Assembly (NCBI GenBank): GCA_002189035.1
Contig: NEEC01000017.1
Location: 1,922,001 to 1,986,000 of the forward strand
From: Utricularia gibba
Lineage: Eukaryota; Streptophyta; Magnoliopsida; Lamiales; Lentibulariaceae
DNA length: 64,000 nt
Direction: 5' to 3'
In this document: one piece after another, positions 46,867 to 57,417 of the stretch
Numbering within the stretch: the stretch's first letter is position 1
Layout: each line of letters opens with the position of its first letter
Position numbers and translations under genes: made by a program
Notes under the pieces: model-generated
Database searches by the model: none
What the model was told of the DNA's origin: nothing
What the model saw: only the letters and a program-made list of their open reading frames with translations

Positions 46867-48598
46867 ATGGATACCGGAGACCAGCCGGCTGAGTCCGGAA
46901 ACCACGGCGGCGGTTATTTCGAAAACCTCCATTTCGATGAGAGCAGCGTGCTCCGCGATTTCGGCTGGAATGTTCCCGCGAAATCCGATTTCGATCCGAC
47001 GCCGTCGGGTGCATTAAAACCTGATATAGCGGCATCGATGTCCTCGAGCTCGTCAGAGGATCCGGTGGAGACCTCGACAGCGGCCGCGAAACCGCCGACG
47101 GTCACGGTGTAAGCCTTTTTCTGTTATTTGTGCAATTTGCATGCGTTCTTTGGGGTTCAATCGCGGCAGGCTTTTCATTCCATTTCGGTGTCGGGGGAGC
47201 AAATCTGAGTGGGGAGAAAAAAGAAAATAATTAATTATAGTATCTGCTTTCGGCAGAAGGGAGCAGTGATGTCGGCGAAATATGTGGTTCCACGTGTCTT
47301 TACTGTTTGCAGTTTGGGTATTTCCGTAATTTCCACAATGCTAACTGATATTGAGCTTCCATAATGCATCTATCTTCTTATTTCCTCTTTTTTTTTTAAA
47401 TCTAGAAAAAAGATAATCAATTGTAACTACCAGTTAGAAAATGCTAAATTTGGACGTAAAGGGAATTGAATGTGTGTTCAAACACCCATTGAATCTAATT
47501 TGGATATGTGTGAAATCTTATGGATAATTAATAGTCATTTAATAGGATGATTTAAATTATTTATATTTAGATAAACGTGTATCGTATAAGTAAAATCATA
47601 TATTAAAATGACATTTTAATTGATTTATGAGTTTATAATACATGAAAAAATAAAACAATACTTGATTTATGGTTAAAATAATTATGTAATTCTTTCATAA
47701 ATCATATATATAGATATAAATATATAGGTATGTCTGAAATCATAAACAAGTTTGGGAAAGTTAGGAAACTCTAACAGTATTAGTTGGTGGTTCCGAATTG
47801 TCCTTTTCGAGCAATAAAAGAGTAGAATGAATGTGTTTGGTTTCCAATTCATGTCCTCCCTCGACCCTTGTCATGTGTTGTAGTAGTTAACTGCTTTGAG
47901 ATCATGAGGTTTGAAGGTGTGAGTGGTTTTCAGAAGCGGGAGTAAGAACAAGGGCTCGAAGCAGCAGCGAATTCGACAGCCCCGGTTCGCTTTTGTGACT
48001 AAAAGCGATGTTGATAATCTAGAGGATGGCTACCGTTGGCGGAAGTACGGCCAGAAACCAGTCAAGAACAGCCCCTTTCCCAGGTACGCATTCGAATTCG
48101 TATTTGTGTGTGTATTAGGTGTTTGTTCTAAAGTCACTTTACCATAATGATAAGAACTAGAACGTATTCTCTGTGAAATGATTTCAGAAGAATTGTGTCT
48201 GTGGAATGGGATGAATGCGTGGGTTGTGGTAGCCAATGCATGATCTGTGGCTCAAACTTGAAATCACCAGATAACGAACATGGTGAATTTGCATCAACAG
48301 GAAGACCATCTTGTCTGAGTTGTATCATGATTGCAGGAGCTATTACCGCTGTACGAACAGCAACTGCACTGTAAAAAAGAGGGTAGAGAGATCATGCGAT
48401 GACCCGTCGCTGGTGATCACCACCTACGAGGGTCAGCATAGCCACCATTCCATCGGGTTTCCCAGAGCTGGGGTTACCGACTTGGTCCCTTCCGCCTCGC
48501 CCTTGGCGTATCCTGGCCCACAGTACCCCTCACAAAACCCCCTTCCGATCGTTCCCTCGCCGCAGCCGAGCACCTCCGACGGCGGCGGGGGTTGCTAG
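46867..48598 (+). CDS. WRKY57: WRKY57-like transcription factor (WRKY group IIc)
   Basis: Exons 46867-47108, 47934-48083 and 48337-48598 join in phase to 217 residues. The N-terminus has the WRKY57-type block [10 protein letters not shown] and a Ser-rich [10 protein letters not shown] region. The DNA-binding domain follows as [20 protein letters not shown], then WRKYGQK, and a C2H2 zinc finger (C-x4-C ... [26 protein letters not shown]). The second intron splits PR|SYYR at the conserved WRKY-domain position. WRKY57 in Arabidopsis promotes drought tolerance and links jasmonate and auxin control of leaf senescence. The protein is shorter than Arabidopsis WRKY57 (about 290), mostly at the Pro-rich C-terminus. 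Orthology is by motif resemblance. The 825-bp first intron is long and AT-rich. Confidence 0.93.
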
Positions 48599-49268
48599 GA
48601 GACATCGTGCCTGCAGGAATGAGGAAGAGATAGTGTCGGCATTTGTACAAGTACACTACCCTATGCACACCTTGTTTGACTCCCTTAATCGACGTATTAT
48701 TATTTATGCTTGTTTTTTCTTATTCCACATTACACACACAAACTTGTGACTGCATTGACTCCCAACTAGGGTTTATAAACCCTTTTGGACACTTAAACTT
48801 TATTCCGTACGGTTGGGGTAGTAGTTTTGGTGCCTACCTTGAAACCTTCACCGATCCCTCCCTCGTTCATTTTCTTACAGATACATCCAGACGATGAAAC
48901 GGTGTCTAGTTTTTGAGGAGAAGCGCTGGGACACGTGCTCAACAGTGATCGGTCGTCGTGTCAAGATCTCAGCCACGAATGAAATACCGATCTGCCGTTT
49001 GTTGTCCGACGCCATCGAGATGCTGCTGCACTACCGGGGCCCACAACATGGTGATCATCATTGCTTGCTTCCGCCGTAGCATCAACTATTGGGTTGAAGA
49101 ACGACATGATGATTCTCCACTAATTCAGACAACAAAAAGGTGTTATTTCATATTTAGTTTGTGATTCAGACAATTTAAACATGGGAGCTCTTTTTGGCTT
49201 GGCAAAAATGAGACACTATGAAGCGTTTCCGTAGCACACAAGGGAAGGCTCACACACATAAAAATATT
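48599..49268. other. Convergent gap between WRKY57-like and ELM2 genes
   Basis: About 670 bp of 3' flanks. Forward open frames near 48643-49164 show no domain or conserved composition and probably reflect moderate GC content. Confidence 0.6.
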
Positions 49269-50474
49269 CTACTCCAAATGGGCATATGAAGCCTGATGCT
49301 GCACAGTGGCACCTTGTCCTGATGATGTGCCCATTCCGTCGTTCACGCCGCTATCTCCGCTGCATCCTGCATTACTGTCTGCAATTTCGGGGTCTGGGCA
49401 GCGGTCATCGGCGCAGTCCTGGAGTAAGAAAAGCTCGCCCTTTTCATCTTGCTCCGGTGCGTCGAAGTAGGAGACCCCATTCCGAGCGTGTAGATCAGCA
49501 TCTTCCATGCCGTCGACAAATGGGTGTGGTCGGTGTTGGTCGGTGGGTATCCATTCTTCGTCATCATCGCTATCGATCTCCAGAGCAAAGGACCTGTTTT
49601 GAGCAGCCCTCCTCCGAAGCATGAAGACATTGAAGTAGTAGCTGACAAGTTCCATCATTGTCCTGTACGGGAACTTGTCTCTGAGAGGGGCCCAGAAGTC
49701 CTTGCCATGAGATTCCGGGTTGGAGAGAACGATCGTGTGAAAAATGCGTTCATCATCCAATGTCCATTGCAAGGCCAATCCCTCGCCTGTGTAACAGAGG
49801 CCCAACCCGGAGAATGTATGATCTGCAACTGTGTGTAAGAGCTTTTCTCTTGCTTCCTTCACATGTTGCTGCACACATCTCATGGATCCCATGTCCATGC
49901 AGCTACAATCTGTTCCCCCACGTCCAACTCCCACACAATCAGCTGCCGGGTCATTCAAATCAGGACATGATACAATGCAAGTTCCTAAAAACCGGTGTTC
50001 TCGAGCAAGCTCAATAGAGCAGCTGCCATTGGGCGTGCTGCTGCAGTAGTGACCAGGATTCCAGTCGGGAAGTTGGGCTTGATATTCTGTCCCAATAGGG
50101 ACTTCTTTCCGGGGGCAGCAATTCATTAGTATTATATAAGGATCCACATGTGATTCAGGGGATTGCTTCAGTAGGCTTAAATCAATTGGAAGATTAGACG
50201 GAAGAGAGATACTTTCATCTCCAACATTGACATCATTGCAACTGCTGGTCACCCAGGAAACATGATCACCCACATCAGGATTCGTCTCAACAGTTGAACC
50301 AAGAACTGCGTCATTTTCAAATCCCTGATAACGGTGTGGTTTAGAAACAGTGGGCCGAGCATTTATGCCAAACTCCTCTGTATCCAGTGGTGATATTATG
50401 TAAGATTCTACAAATTTAGAATGTTTGAAAAAAAGCTCCGAAAAATCGTCATCCAAAGGACGTTTGGTTCCCAT
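49269..50474 (-). CDS. ELM2-domain protein with SANT-like segment (At1g13880 / At2g03470 type)
   Basis: One reverse-strand coding exon of 401 residues. The start MGTKRPLDDDF at 50474 is used because an acceptor (tttcatgcag) lies 3 bases upstream, marking a 5' UTR intron; the ATG inside that acceptor is therefore excluded. After a variable acidic N-terminus, the ELM2-like block appears at about 130-200 (RKEVPIGTEYQAQLPDWNPG, LGTCIVSCPD, DCSCMDMGSMRCVQQHV). A SANT/MYB-like segment follows at about 215-285 (LQWTLDDERIFHTIVLSNPE, FPYRTMMELVSYYFNVFMLRRR). The tail is acidic. In animals ELM2-SANT pairs recruit histone deacetylases; in plants these proteins are little studied, and a chromatin role is inferred. 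Confidence 0.88.
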   Translation of the reverse strand: MGTKRPLDDDFSELFFKHSKFVESYIISPLDTEEFGINARPTVSKPHRYQGFENDAVLGSTVETNPDVGDHVSWVTSSCNDVNVGDESISLPSNLPIDLSLLKQSPESHVDPYIILMNCCPRKEVPIGTEYQAQLPDWNPGHYCSSTPNGSCSIELAREHRFLGTCIVSCPDLNDPAADCVGVGRGGTDCSCMDMGSMRCVQQHVKEAREKLLHTVADHTFSGLGLCYTGEGLALQWTLDDERIFHTIVLSNPESHGKDFWAPLRDKFPYRTMMELVSYYFNVFMLRRRAAQNRSFALEIDSDDDEEWIPTDQHRPHPFVDGMEDADLHARNGVSYFDAPEQDEKGELFLLQDCADDRCPDPEIADSNAGCSGDSGVNDGMGTSSGQGATVQHQASYAHLE

Positions 50475-51848
50475 ATTCTGCATGAAAGAATCACAGAACT
50501 TAAAATAAGGTCAAAATGAAGAAGGAAAAACAAGGGAATTATTATCAACCAAAACTCGACAAGTGAACACATGAAAAGAAAAAAACCCTTAATCCTCGAT
50601 GTGAAATACAAGAAAAGAAACAGAAGATAGAAAACGTCAATTCCATTCATGCAGAACAAAAACCCTTAATCAATTTCCAGAAATAAGGACCCTCCTCGAA
50701 ACAAATAAATAAATAAAAATGAAAAAAACCCTAGGTTTACAGAAAACCCCCTAAAACAATCGCGATGCCAAAATCTATCAAAAGAGGCGACACAGACAAC
50801 AAGAACAGGAGAAAAAAATGCCTCTACATATAGCGCAACAAATAACCCCCAAAAGTCTCACGGCGCAATCGAATAAAAAGACCTAGAATTTATCAAAATT
50901 CGTAGATTGACGCTCGATTACCCCCAATCCAAAGGAATCAGAAACGATTAGAGGGCTGAAGAATCCCAATTCACAAACAGCAACCCAGATTAAACAAAAA
51001 AATGCAGCAAACCTAGGAAACTGGGGATCAATTCCGACAACGGGTCCGCGATTTTGCCCGCGCTGATAAGAGGAAAAAGACGACCCGGCTTTTAATCCGC
51101 ACGTGAGGAAATGTTTCCTTTTTCCATAAATATAAATTACACTTAAATTGCTCCCATTAATATTTATTAAAATTAGAAATTACATAAGCAAGTACTGTCT
51201 ACATACTGAAAAGGTAGCGAGAGATGGCACCCTAGAGAATGCAACCTCTCCCTTCAATACTCATAATTAGGAATTTATTCCCTTTTGAATATTAGTATTA
51301 AAATCCTTAATACTTCCAAAATAATTTTATTATCAAATATAAATGATTTAAGATAATAAATTTAAAAGCACTTCTTATTAGATAATATATACTAAGTACA
51401 TTTTCGAACCCATTCTTCATTTTACATTCTCATTTTATTAAGAATGAGAATAATGAAAATGAGAATGAAGTCATTTGTATATTGTGTGAAGTAATGTATA
51501 TATTTTGATTATGTAAAAGGAGAATGTAATATTAATTTTGCATTTTTTAGGAAGCGTTTTTTTTAATTTTTTTTTGAAATAACAGAATTTGATTTATTCC
51601 ATTTTTCTGAATTCATGGAAATAATATGATACGCAGAGACGAGCTCTAGGAAAACAGTCACTTTGGAGCTATGCAGAAATGGGTTTACGTGTAGTTATTT
51701 CAAGTAATAGCCTCTAAGAGGTAGGGCGTTGAGTTCCCCGGACTCCATTACTGCCTTCTGGGTTTGAACAAGGCATTCTTTGACCTGCAAATCTGAGTTG
51801 TTGAAGCATCTTCTTCTGCCCTTTGGCAGTAGTCGGAGAGGAGAAGAT
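50475..51848. other. Divergent region: ELM2 gene leader and ureide permease promoter
   Basis: About 1.37 kb. The acceptor at 50478 and an A-rich reverse-strand leader (to about 51070) indicate an intron-containing ELM2 5' UTR. From about 51110 to 51620 is AT-rich spacer. The last 200 bp hold the UPS promoter and leader. No gene is supported. Confidence 0.55.
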
Positions 51849-53236
51849 ATGTATCAAGTGGAAGATAAAGGAGGTGCCATAGCTTGTATGGTGATTTCTT
51901 TGCTGTTTCTGGGTACTTTTCCTGCAGTCATGACTTATTTGGAGAGAAGGGGGCGTCTTCCTCAGCATAACTATCTTGATTACTCAATCTCTAATCTTCT
52001 GGCTGCCGTCTTCATCGCCGTCACGCTTGGCCAGTTTGGCCCTGAAAACCCTAGTTTCTTCGACCAGCTCCCTCAGGTAATCACATGGTTGTTGAGTTTT
52101 ACCAGTAACTGATATGAAAACCGTTTGATTAAAGCTTGTGTGGTGGGATTTGGGGGCTTGCCAAGGAGAACTGGCCCAGCATACTCTTTGCAATGGGGGG
52201 CGGGATTGCGCTCTGTATAGGGAACTTGTCGATGCAGTATGCGTGGGCGTTCGTCGGATTGTCTGTGGCGGAAGTCATTTCTTCCAGCATGATCGTCGTC
52301 ATAGGTGAGGCCATAAACCATTTCAGTCATCTCTTTATTGTCCAATGAGCCGTCACCGGTGCGGTGGTGGTCTGGTTCAGGCACCAGTTTGAATTATTTC
52401 TTGGATGGTCGGATCAACAAGGCGGGGATCTTGTTCCCCGGCGTCGCCAGCTTCTTTGTCGCCGTCTGCTTAGGGGCCCTGCTTCATTCCTCCAATTCAG
52501 CCGATACAAAAGCTAAGCTCAAGAATGCAGTGCAGAGGTCAGAAGGTGTGGAGGAGGACGGAATTCCGGTGAGGAGGGTGGGGAAAGTGGAAGCAGGGAC
52601 GGCGGAGTACATCCTCGAGCATGAGAATCGACGGGCAATCAAGGTACTTGGGAAGGGAACGTACATCGGCCTGGCCATAAGTTTCTTTGGAGGCTTCTCT
52701 TTCTCTGTTTTCTCCCCTGCCATCAACCTGGCCACGAACGATCAATGGCACAAGCTGAAGCCTGGGGTGTCTCATTTGAGCGTGTACACCGCCTTCTTCT
52801 ACTTCTCAATCTCGTGCTTCGTCGTCGCCATCCTTCTCAACGTCACCTTCCTCTATCGCCCTGTTTTGAACCTCCCGAAATCGTCGATCGCCTCGTATTT
52901 ATCGGACTGGAGTGGCCGGGAATGGGCGCTGCTCGCCGGGCTTCTCTGCGGCTTCGGCAATGGCCTTCAGTTCATGGGCGGAGAAACTGCTGGCTATGCA
53001 GCCGCTGATTGTGTTCAAGTAAGTGTTAAGCGCTTGTTACTGATCTTCGATCTTGCACCTTTTTTGCTGAACTGCTGTTGCAGGCTCTTCCATTGGTAAG
53101 CACTTTTTGGGGCATCCTTTTGTTTGGAGAATACAGAAGATCATCAAGAAGAACCTACTTTCTCCTGGTCGCCATGCTTTCGATGTTCGTCGTCGCCGTC
53201 GGGCTCCTCATGGCTTCCTCCGGCCACCGGAAGTAG
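51849..53236 (+). CDS. Ureide permease (UPS family), plasma-membrane allantoin/uracil transporter
   Basis: Exons 51849-52076, 52166-52304, 52381-53018 and 53084-53236 join in phase to 385 residues, matching the family length. About ten hydrophobic helices alternate with family motifs: MYQVEDKGGAIACM, YLERRGRLPQHNYLDY, ENWPSILFAMGGGI, YAWAFVGLSVAEVI, LNYFLDGRINKAGILFPGV, FSPAINLATNDQWH, YTAFFYFSIS, GLLCGFGNGLQFMGG, LPLVSTFWGILLFGEYRRSS and MASSGHRK at the end. UPS proteins carry allantoin and pyrimidines in nitrogen transport. A cytosolic loop (about 165-225) is charged and variable, as usual. The introns are short (89, 76 and 65 bp). Which UPS paralogue this is cannot be told. Confidence 0.95.
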
Positions 53237-53362
53237 CCCGCGAGGATCCACAGAGGTTATGTTCGGTTTTCCAATTTTTGTAGTTTTTGGAACTTGGAAA
53301 CAGGGGATGCATTTGAATCAAAGCAATCCATCACCCAAAAGTAGACATCATGCAATTGAAGA

Positions 53363-54163
53363 TCAGAGCCTAACAGAATTTACAGTCTTTGTCCTGGAAA
53401 CAGGGGAGAGCTTCCCGGCCTCTGTGGATCTGCAAACCGGGAGACCTCGTGCCACGAAATGGTGATTCGGCAGATCAAACAAATCGGAGCTCGAATCACT
53501 CTCCGTGTCAGAAAAATCTTTTCTTGTTGAGTCCCATATAAATCGTCGATTCTGATCATGTTCTTCGTGGTCACCTCTGCACCTGAAAGTGTTGCTTGCT
53601 TCCATCAATGGATGTTCACCACGTTGCTTGTTGGTTGGGATCTTGTCCTTCTACGAAACTTACTGTTAGGAAACATTCTTCGTTGAATTTGAATTCTGCT
53701 CAAGGCATATTACAGTTACCTTACACGTCTCTGTTCTGTAGCCGAACTCCTGAAACGATGCTGTCTTGATGTCGGAGGTGAGGAATGAGGTGCTGATTCT
53801 TCTCTTCCTCTGGCCGCAGAAGACTTCGTCGGAGGACTTCCCGGCAGGCTTCTGTTGCTTCTTCTTCTTCTTGAGCTGAGCCTGTAAGAACAATGAATTC
53901 AGGAGGCTTGCCAGCCGGGCTCCCGGGGAGCTGGGCGTCTTGCTTTCCTTGCGATTATCAGCCGTGGGAAAGCAGTCGCGGCGGCATCCGGATCCGGTGG
54001 CGGCTTTCTGCCTCAGGAAAGAACGTAAAGAGTGACTGTCATGGGCGGAGTAGTACTGAGCCGCGTCGAAGACGTCAAGCTCCCCCCTGAAATTGTGTCG
54101 GCGGCCGTTAGAATTCTCCATCGCGGCGGCGGAACCGGAGCTGGTGAGGGATGAGAACGACAT
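53363..54163 (-). CDS. BIG GRAIN 1-like protein
   Basis: Two reverse-strand exons, 54163-53725 and 53574-53363, join at T|GT to 216 residues. Conserved BG1-like blocks are GELDVFDAAQYYSA (about residue 28), TPSSPGARLASLLNSLFLQA followed by a poly-Lys stretch, RKRRISTSFLTSD, an acidic DTESDSSSDLFDL, and the C-terminal LPVCRSTEAG, which resembles LPVYxTTxxxx of the family. Rice BG1 is a plasma-membrane protein that promotes auxin response and grain size; Arabidopsis has several BIG GRAIN-like proteins (At1g69160 and others). The splice was chosen because it alone keeps the SSSDLFDL frame; the donor is gtaagg and the acceptor is tgcagag. It is convergent with the ureide permease, 126 bp away. 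Confidence 0.82.
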
Positions 54164-55379
54164 CGCGAAGTTCGAGGAGTGTCAGCATTGGCTTCAATAC
54201 CTATCACTCATTTTATACTTGGAGCGCGGCCCTCCGTTACTTCTTTCACTTCTTTACAGTGATCGTTAGACAAAAGGTGATGAACGGCGTTTCCGAGAGC
54301 ACCCTGATGAGTAAGAACCCTAACCGGAGAAGACGAAGGTCAACCAGTTCTGGTAAAACCCGACCGACCGTGGCAGATTTCCGTTTTATGAAAATACTAA
54401 ATGAGTAAAATTTTTGAAATATATTTTTATTTTTTAAAATTACTTTTGAAAAATATAAATAAAAACTAAAAATAATTAGTTCTTTACTTTTTCAAAAATA
54501 AATTTTATAGTTATAATTTTTAAAATATTTTTAATAAAATTACTTTTATAATTAAAATTATTCTAGAACAAAAATATTTTTATTTTTGAAAAATAAAAAT
54601 AATTTTTAAAAATTTCCCATAATACTCTTTAATATTAAAATTGTATTTTGAAAAATAAATTTAATTAATAATTCATTTAAATATATATATTTATACAATG
54701 TATGAAATTGTTTTTATAAATGCATTTAAAACAGATGAAAAAATATTTTTATCTAAAATAATAAATTTCATATAATAAAAGAATTTTTTCTTATATTTAA
54801 TAATACATAAAATTATTTCCTATCAAACACATTTTAATTGTTTATAAGAATACATCTGATAGTTATCAACCAAGTACGCGCATTAATGTCATGTGCATGA
54901 TTGCACCGCATGTGGGATCCGCCTCAATGGCCATGGCATACCAACATCACATAAAAAAAAAAGTCATGTTTTAATAAATGATTCATAATAATTGATATTT
55001 TTTATTTTTTATTTTGGCATTAATTAATTATAGGTAGCTCTTACCTAATGGTTTTTTATTATTATTTTGGCATTTTGTGTGATAATAATAAAAAACTGGA
55101 ACCCAATATCCAAATGCCATGTTTGATTGATTCGTTTGGACACGTTTGAATGAGTAGATTATATTTTATATGTTTGATACAAATTTATGAAAAAAAACAA
55201 AAATATGAGATTTACTTTGCATAAGGTAAAAATGATTTCTAAATAGGAGATGAGTAAAAATATTTTCTTCAAACTCATTCATATTTCTTAATAAATTAAA
55301 ACTTTTTTAACCATGATGGAGTGATAAATTGGTTGAAATTAAACGGTTGGTGAGAAATAATCAAATGTTGTCTTGGCAA

Positions 55380-55770
55380 ACTGTTACAAGTTGAAAGATC
55401 AATAAGTGTCAAACAAGACAACGATGTATGTTTTGACAATCTAAAAAGTAAACGAATTACAGAAATATCAAAAGAATAGTCGATTATCTGCCAATAATAC
55501 TATAATACGTATATTGGATGAAGAAAGTGACTAATACATGTAAGATTCGGTCGGATCAACCTATCCTATAAATATAAAGAAGTTCAAAATAGAAAAGTTT
55601 GAACTCTAGGACATTTGAACTTGTATTGCTCTCACCCATTTCATTAGTGAAATCATTTTTCGGCGAACTTCAATAGCTCTGTGGTTTTTTCGTTTTATGA
55701 CAGTTTTCACGTAAAAACCTTCATATCCTTTCACTTCTATTATTCTAAACTTCAACTCAAAATCGGTATA
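55380..55770 (+). mobile_element. Possible solo or degenerate LTR fragment
   Basis: A TATA-like CCTATAAATATAAAG (about 55563-55577) is followed about 100 bp later by GTGGTTTTTTCGTTTTATGACAG and TTTTCACGTAAAAACC. That arrangement is common in plant copia-type LTRs. No clear TG...CA ends, target-site duplication, primer-binding site or internal coding region was found. It is a resemblance only. Confidence 0.3.
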
Positions 55771-57263
55771 TTGCAAACCCGACCCAGTCTCAATCCCATA
55801 CTTGACACGATAACTGACTTAATCCAGCAATTCCGATTTCCGACCTTAACAAGCCAAACATGGCCAAAGGGAATATTTCTAGTATAGTTATTGTTAATTT
55901 GAAGATGTTTTGTTAACTCAACATCAATTGGTTTGAGCCCATAAACCTCAACAAGGTTTGTTGATGAATGACAACTATGTTGGATTGGATTTCAGAGTCA
56001 ATTATGTGAAGGCAAACATATCCCACGGTCCAATAACATGACTCCAAGTGTCAACTCGCACACTGGCGTTGGAACTGGACAAGGGATGGAAGCAGCGAAA
56101 GGAACCGGCAACCACATGTAAGAAGTCGATCTTCTCCAGTGTCTGGTTGCTTTCCTCACTGGAGATCACTCGTTCGAAGCAACTTGGCAAATGATTCGAC
56201 GCAACCGCTCCTGCCCATTTCTTACCACGGCTCGTATCTCCTCGTCCTCGTCTGCTGCTGATACTAATAGGACACCGATGGAAATGACCCACATCTGCTT
56301 TATTTGTTTATGGTATCTCTGTCTGGATCCACGCACGCAATCCAGTTTCATTTCTCATCCTGATAAGTGGGGCATGGAGTCTTTGGAGAAGGCATCAGGT
56401 GGCAGTTGTCTCTAGTTCTTGTCTGAGACTGATTCTTTTACAGACCATGCAAACCTGGGTCAATTCTGTTGCTTGTTTTTCTGGAGAATGGCATTTATTG
56501 GCGCCAGCGGAGGGAGAAAAGAAAAGGGGTTTGCCAGCTCGGAAGGCACGATCCCATGAAGAAATTGGAGCCGCGGAAGCGGAAACGCAGACCAGTTAAC
56601 AACACCCTCGTATGCGCGCTTCACTGTTTGTCGGGATCCCACTCCAACTGGCCTCGGCGGGCCCCATATTTGTCTGCAGACGACTTCCCAACTATTCTTA
56701 CTCAAATCACATTTGTTATAACAAATAATATCATAATAACAAATTAAATTAATATGATTAATTACGTAATAAATAATAAATTATTAATAATTTATTTTGA
56801 TTTAATCTTTTCAAATATAATTTATGTTTATTATATACTTGAAATTTATATATGTATTCATCCGATATACTTTAATTTTAATATGATGTCATAGTATGTA
56901 TCTTATAGCGTACCTTTGGTAATCAAAATAAGTTTTGCATTAGTATGACTTTAGATTAAAAATATACATAAAAAAAGATGTATTAAACTTATACAATAAA
57001 AATTAAATCGATTTAAAACTTGAACATCATCTACAATCATAAAAAAATAAATTTTAATTAGACCAAAAGTTAATTTGATTTAAAGCCTGTATTATTTTCA
57101 CGTTATAAAAAATTTGAACAAATCGGTTAATGATGTTTATCATTATCATATGCTCCATTATTTTTATTTAAAAATAAATTAAAATGTTTTATTTTTAAAA
57201 TTTATATCGAGTTCAAAAGCAGTGAGCCTTTTCTTGAAGCCCATGGATAAAATTTGTAAATGT

Positions 57264-57335
57264 TGGGCTCAGGGTTTTTTCAGCCCATAACAGATTTCAG
57301 AGGTGTCTTCTTCCCCCAAAATGCTGAAACCCTAA
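57264..57335 (+). promoter_or_regulatory. Site II motifs and telo-box upstream of NOP14
   Basis: TGGGCT at 57264-57269 and AGCCCA at 57282-57287 are site II-type elements. AAACCCTAA at 57327-57335 is a perfect telo-box, 83 bp before the NOP14 ATG. The same pair of motifs is found at RPS9. Ribosome-biogenesis genes in plants commonly carry this pair. Confidence 0.75.
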
Positions 57336-57417
57336 TCGGAAACTTGGCCTAAAAGTGCAGGATTCTCTGAAGCCTGTATTATTGTGTTGTCGCAGAACAT
57401 TGCAGGGTATCGAAGCT

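Larger units (their letters stand above)
54164..57417. other. 3.2-kb AT-rich spacer with an LTR-like remnant
   Basis: The BG1-like promoter occupies the first few hundred bases. From 54419 to about 54870 the sequence is almost entirely A and T in short A/T runs. An LTR-like segment lies at about 55380-55770. The 56000-56700 interval is GC-richer with short open frames on both strands but no domain. From 56700 to 57200 is AT-rich again. The last 200 bp are the NOP14 promoter and leader. Confidence 0.6.

Noticed and set aside
56002-56600. GC-richer island with short frames on both strands between AT-rich blocks
   Set aside because: No domain, start context or splice model could be supported; noted only as part of the spacer.
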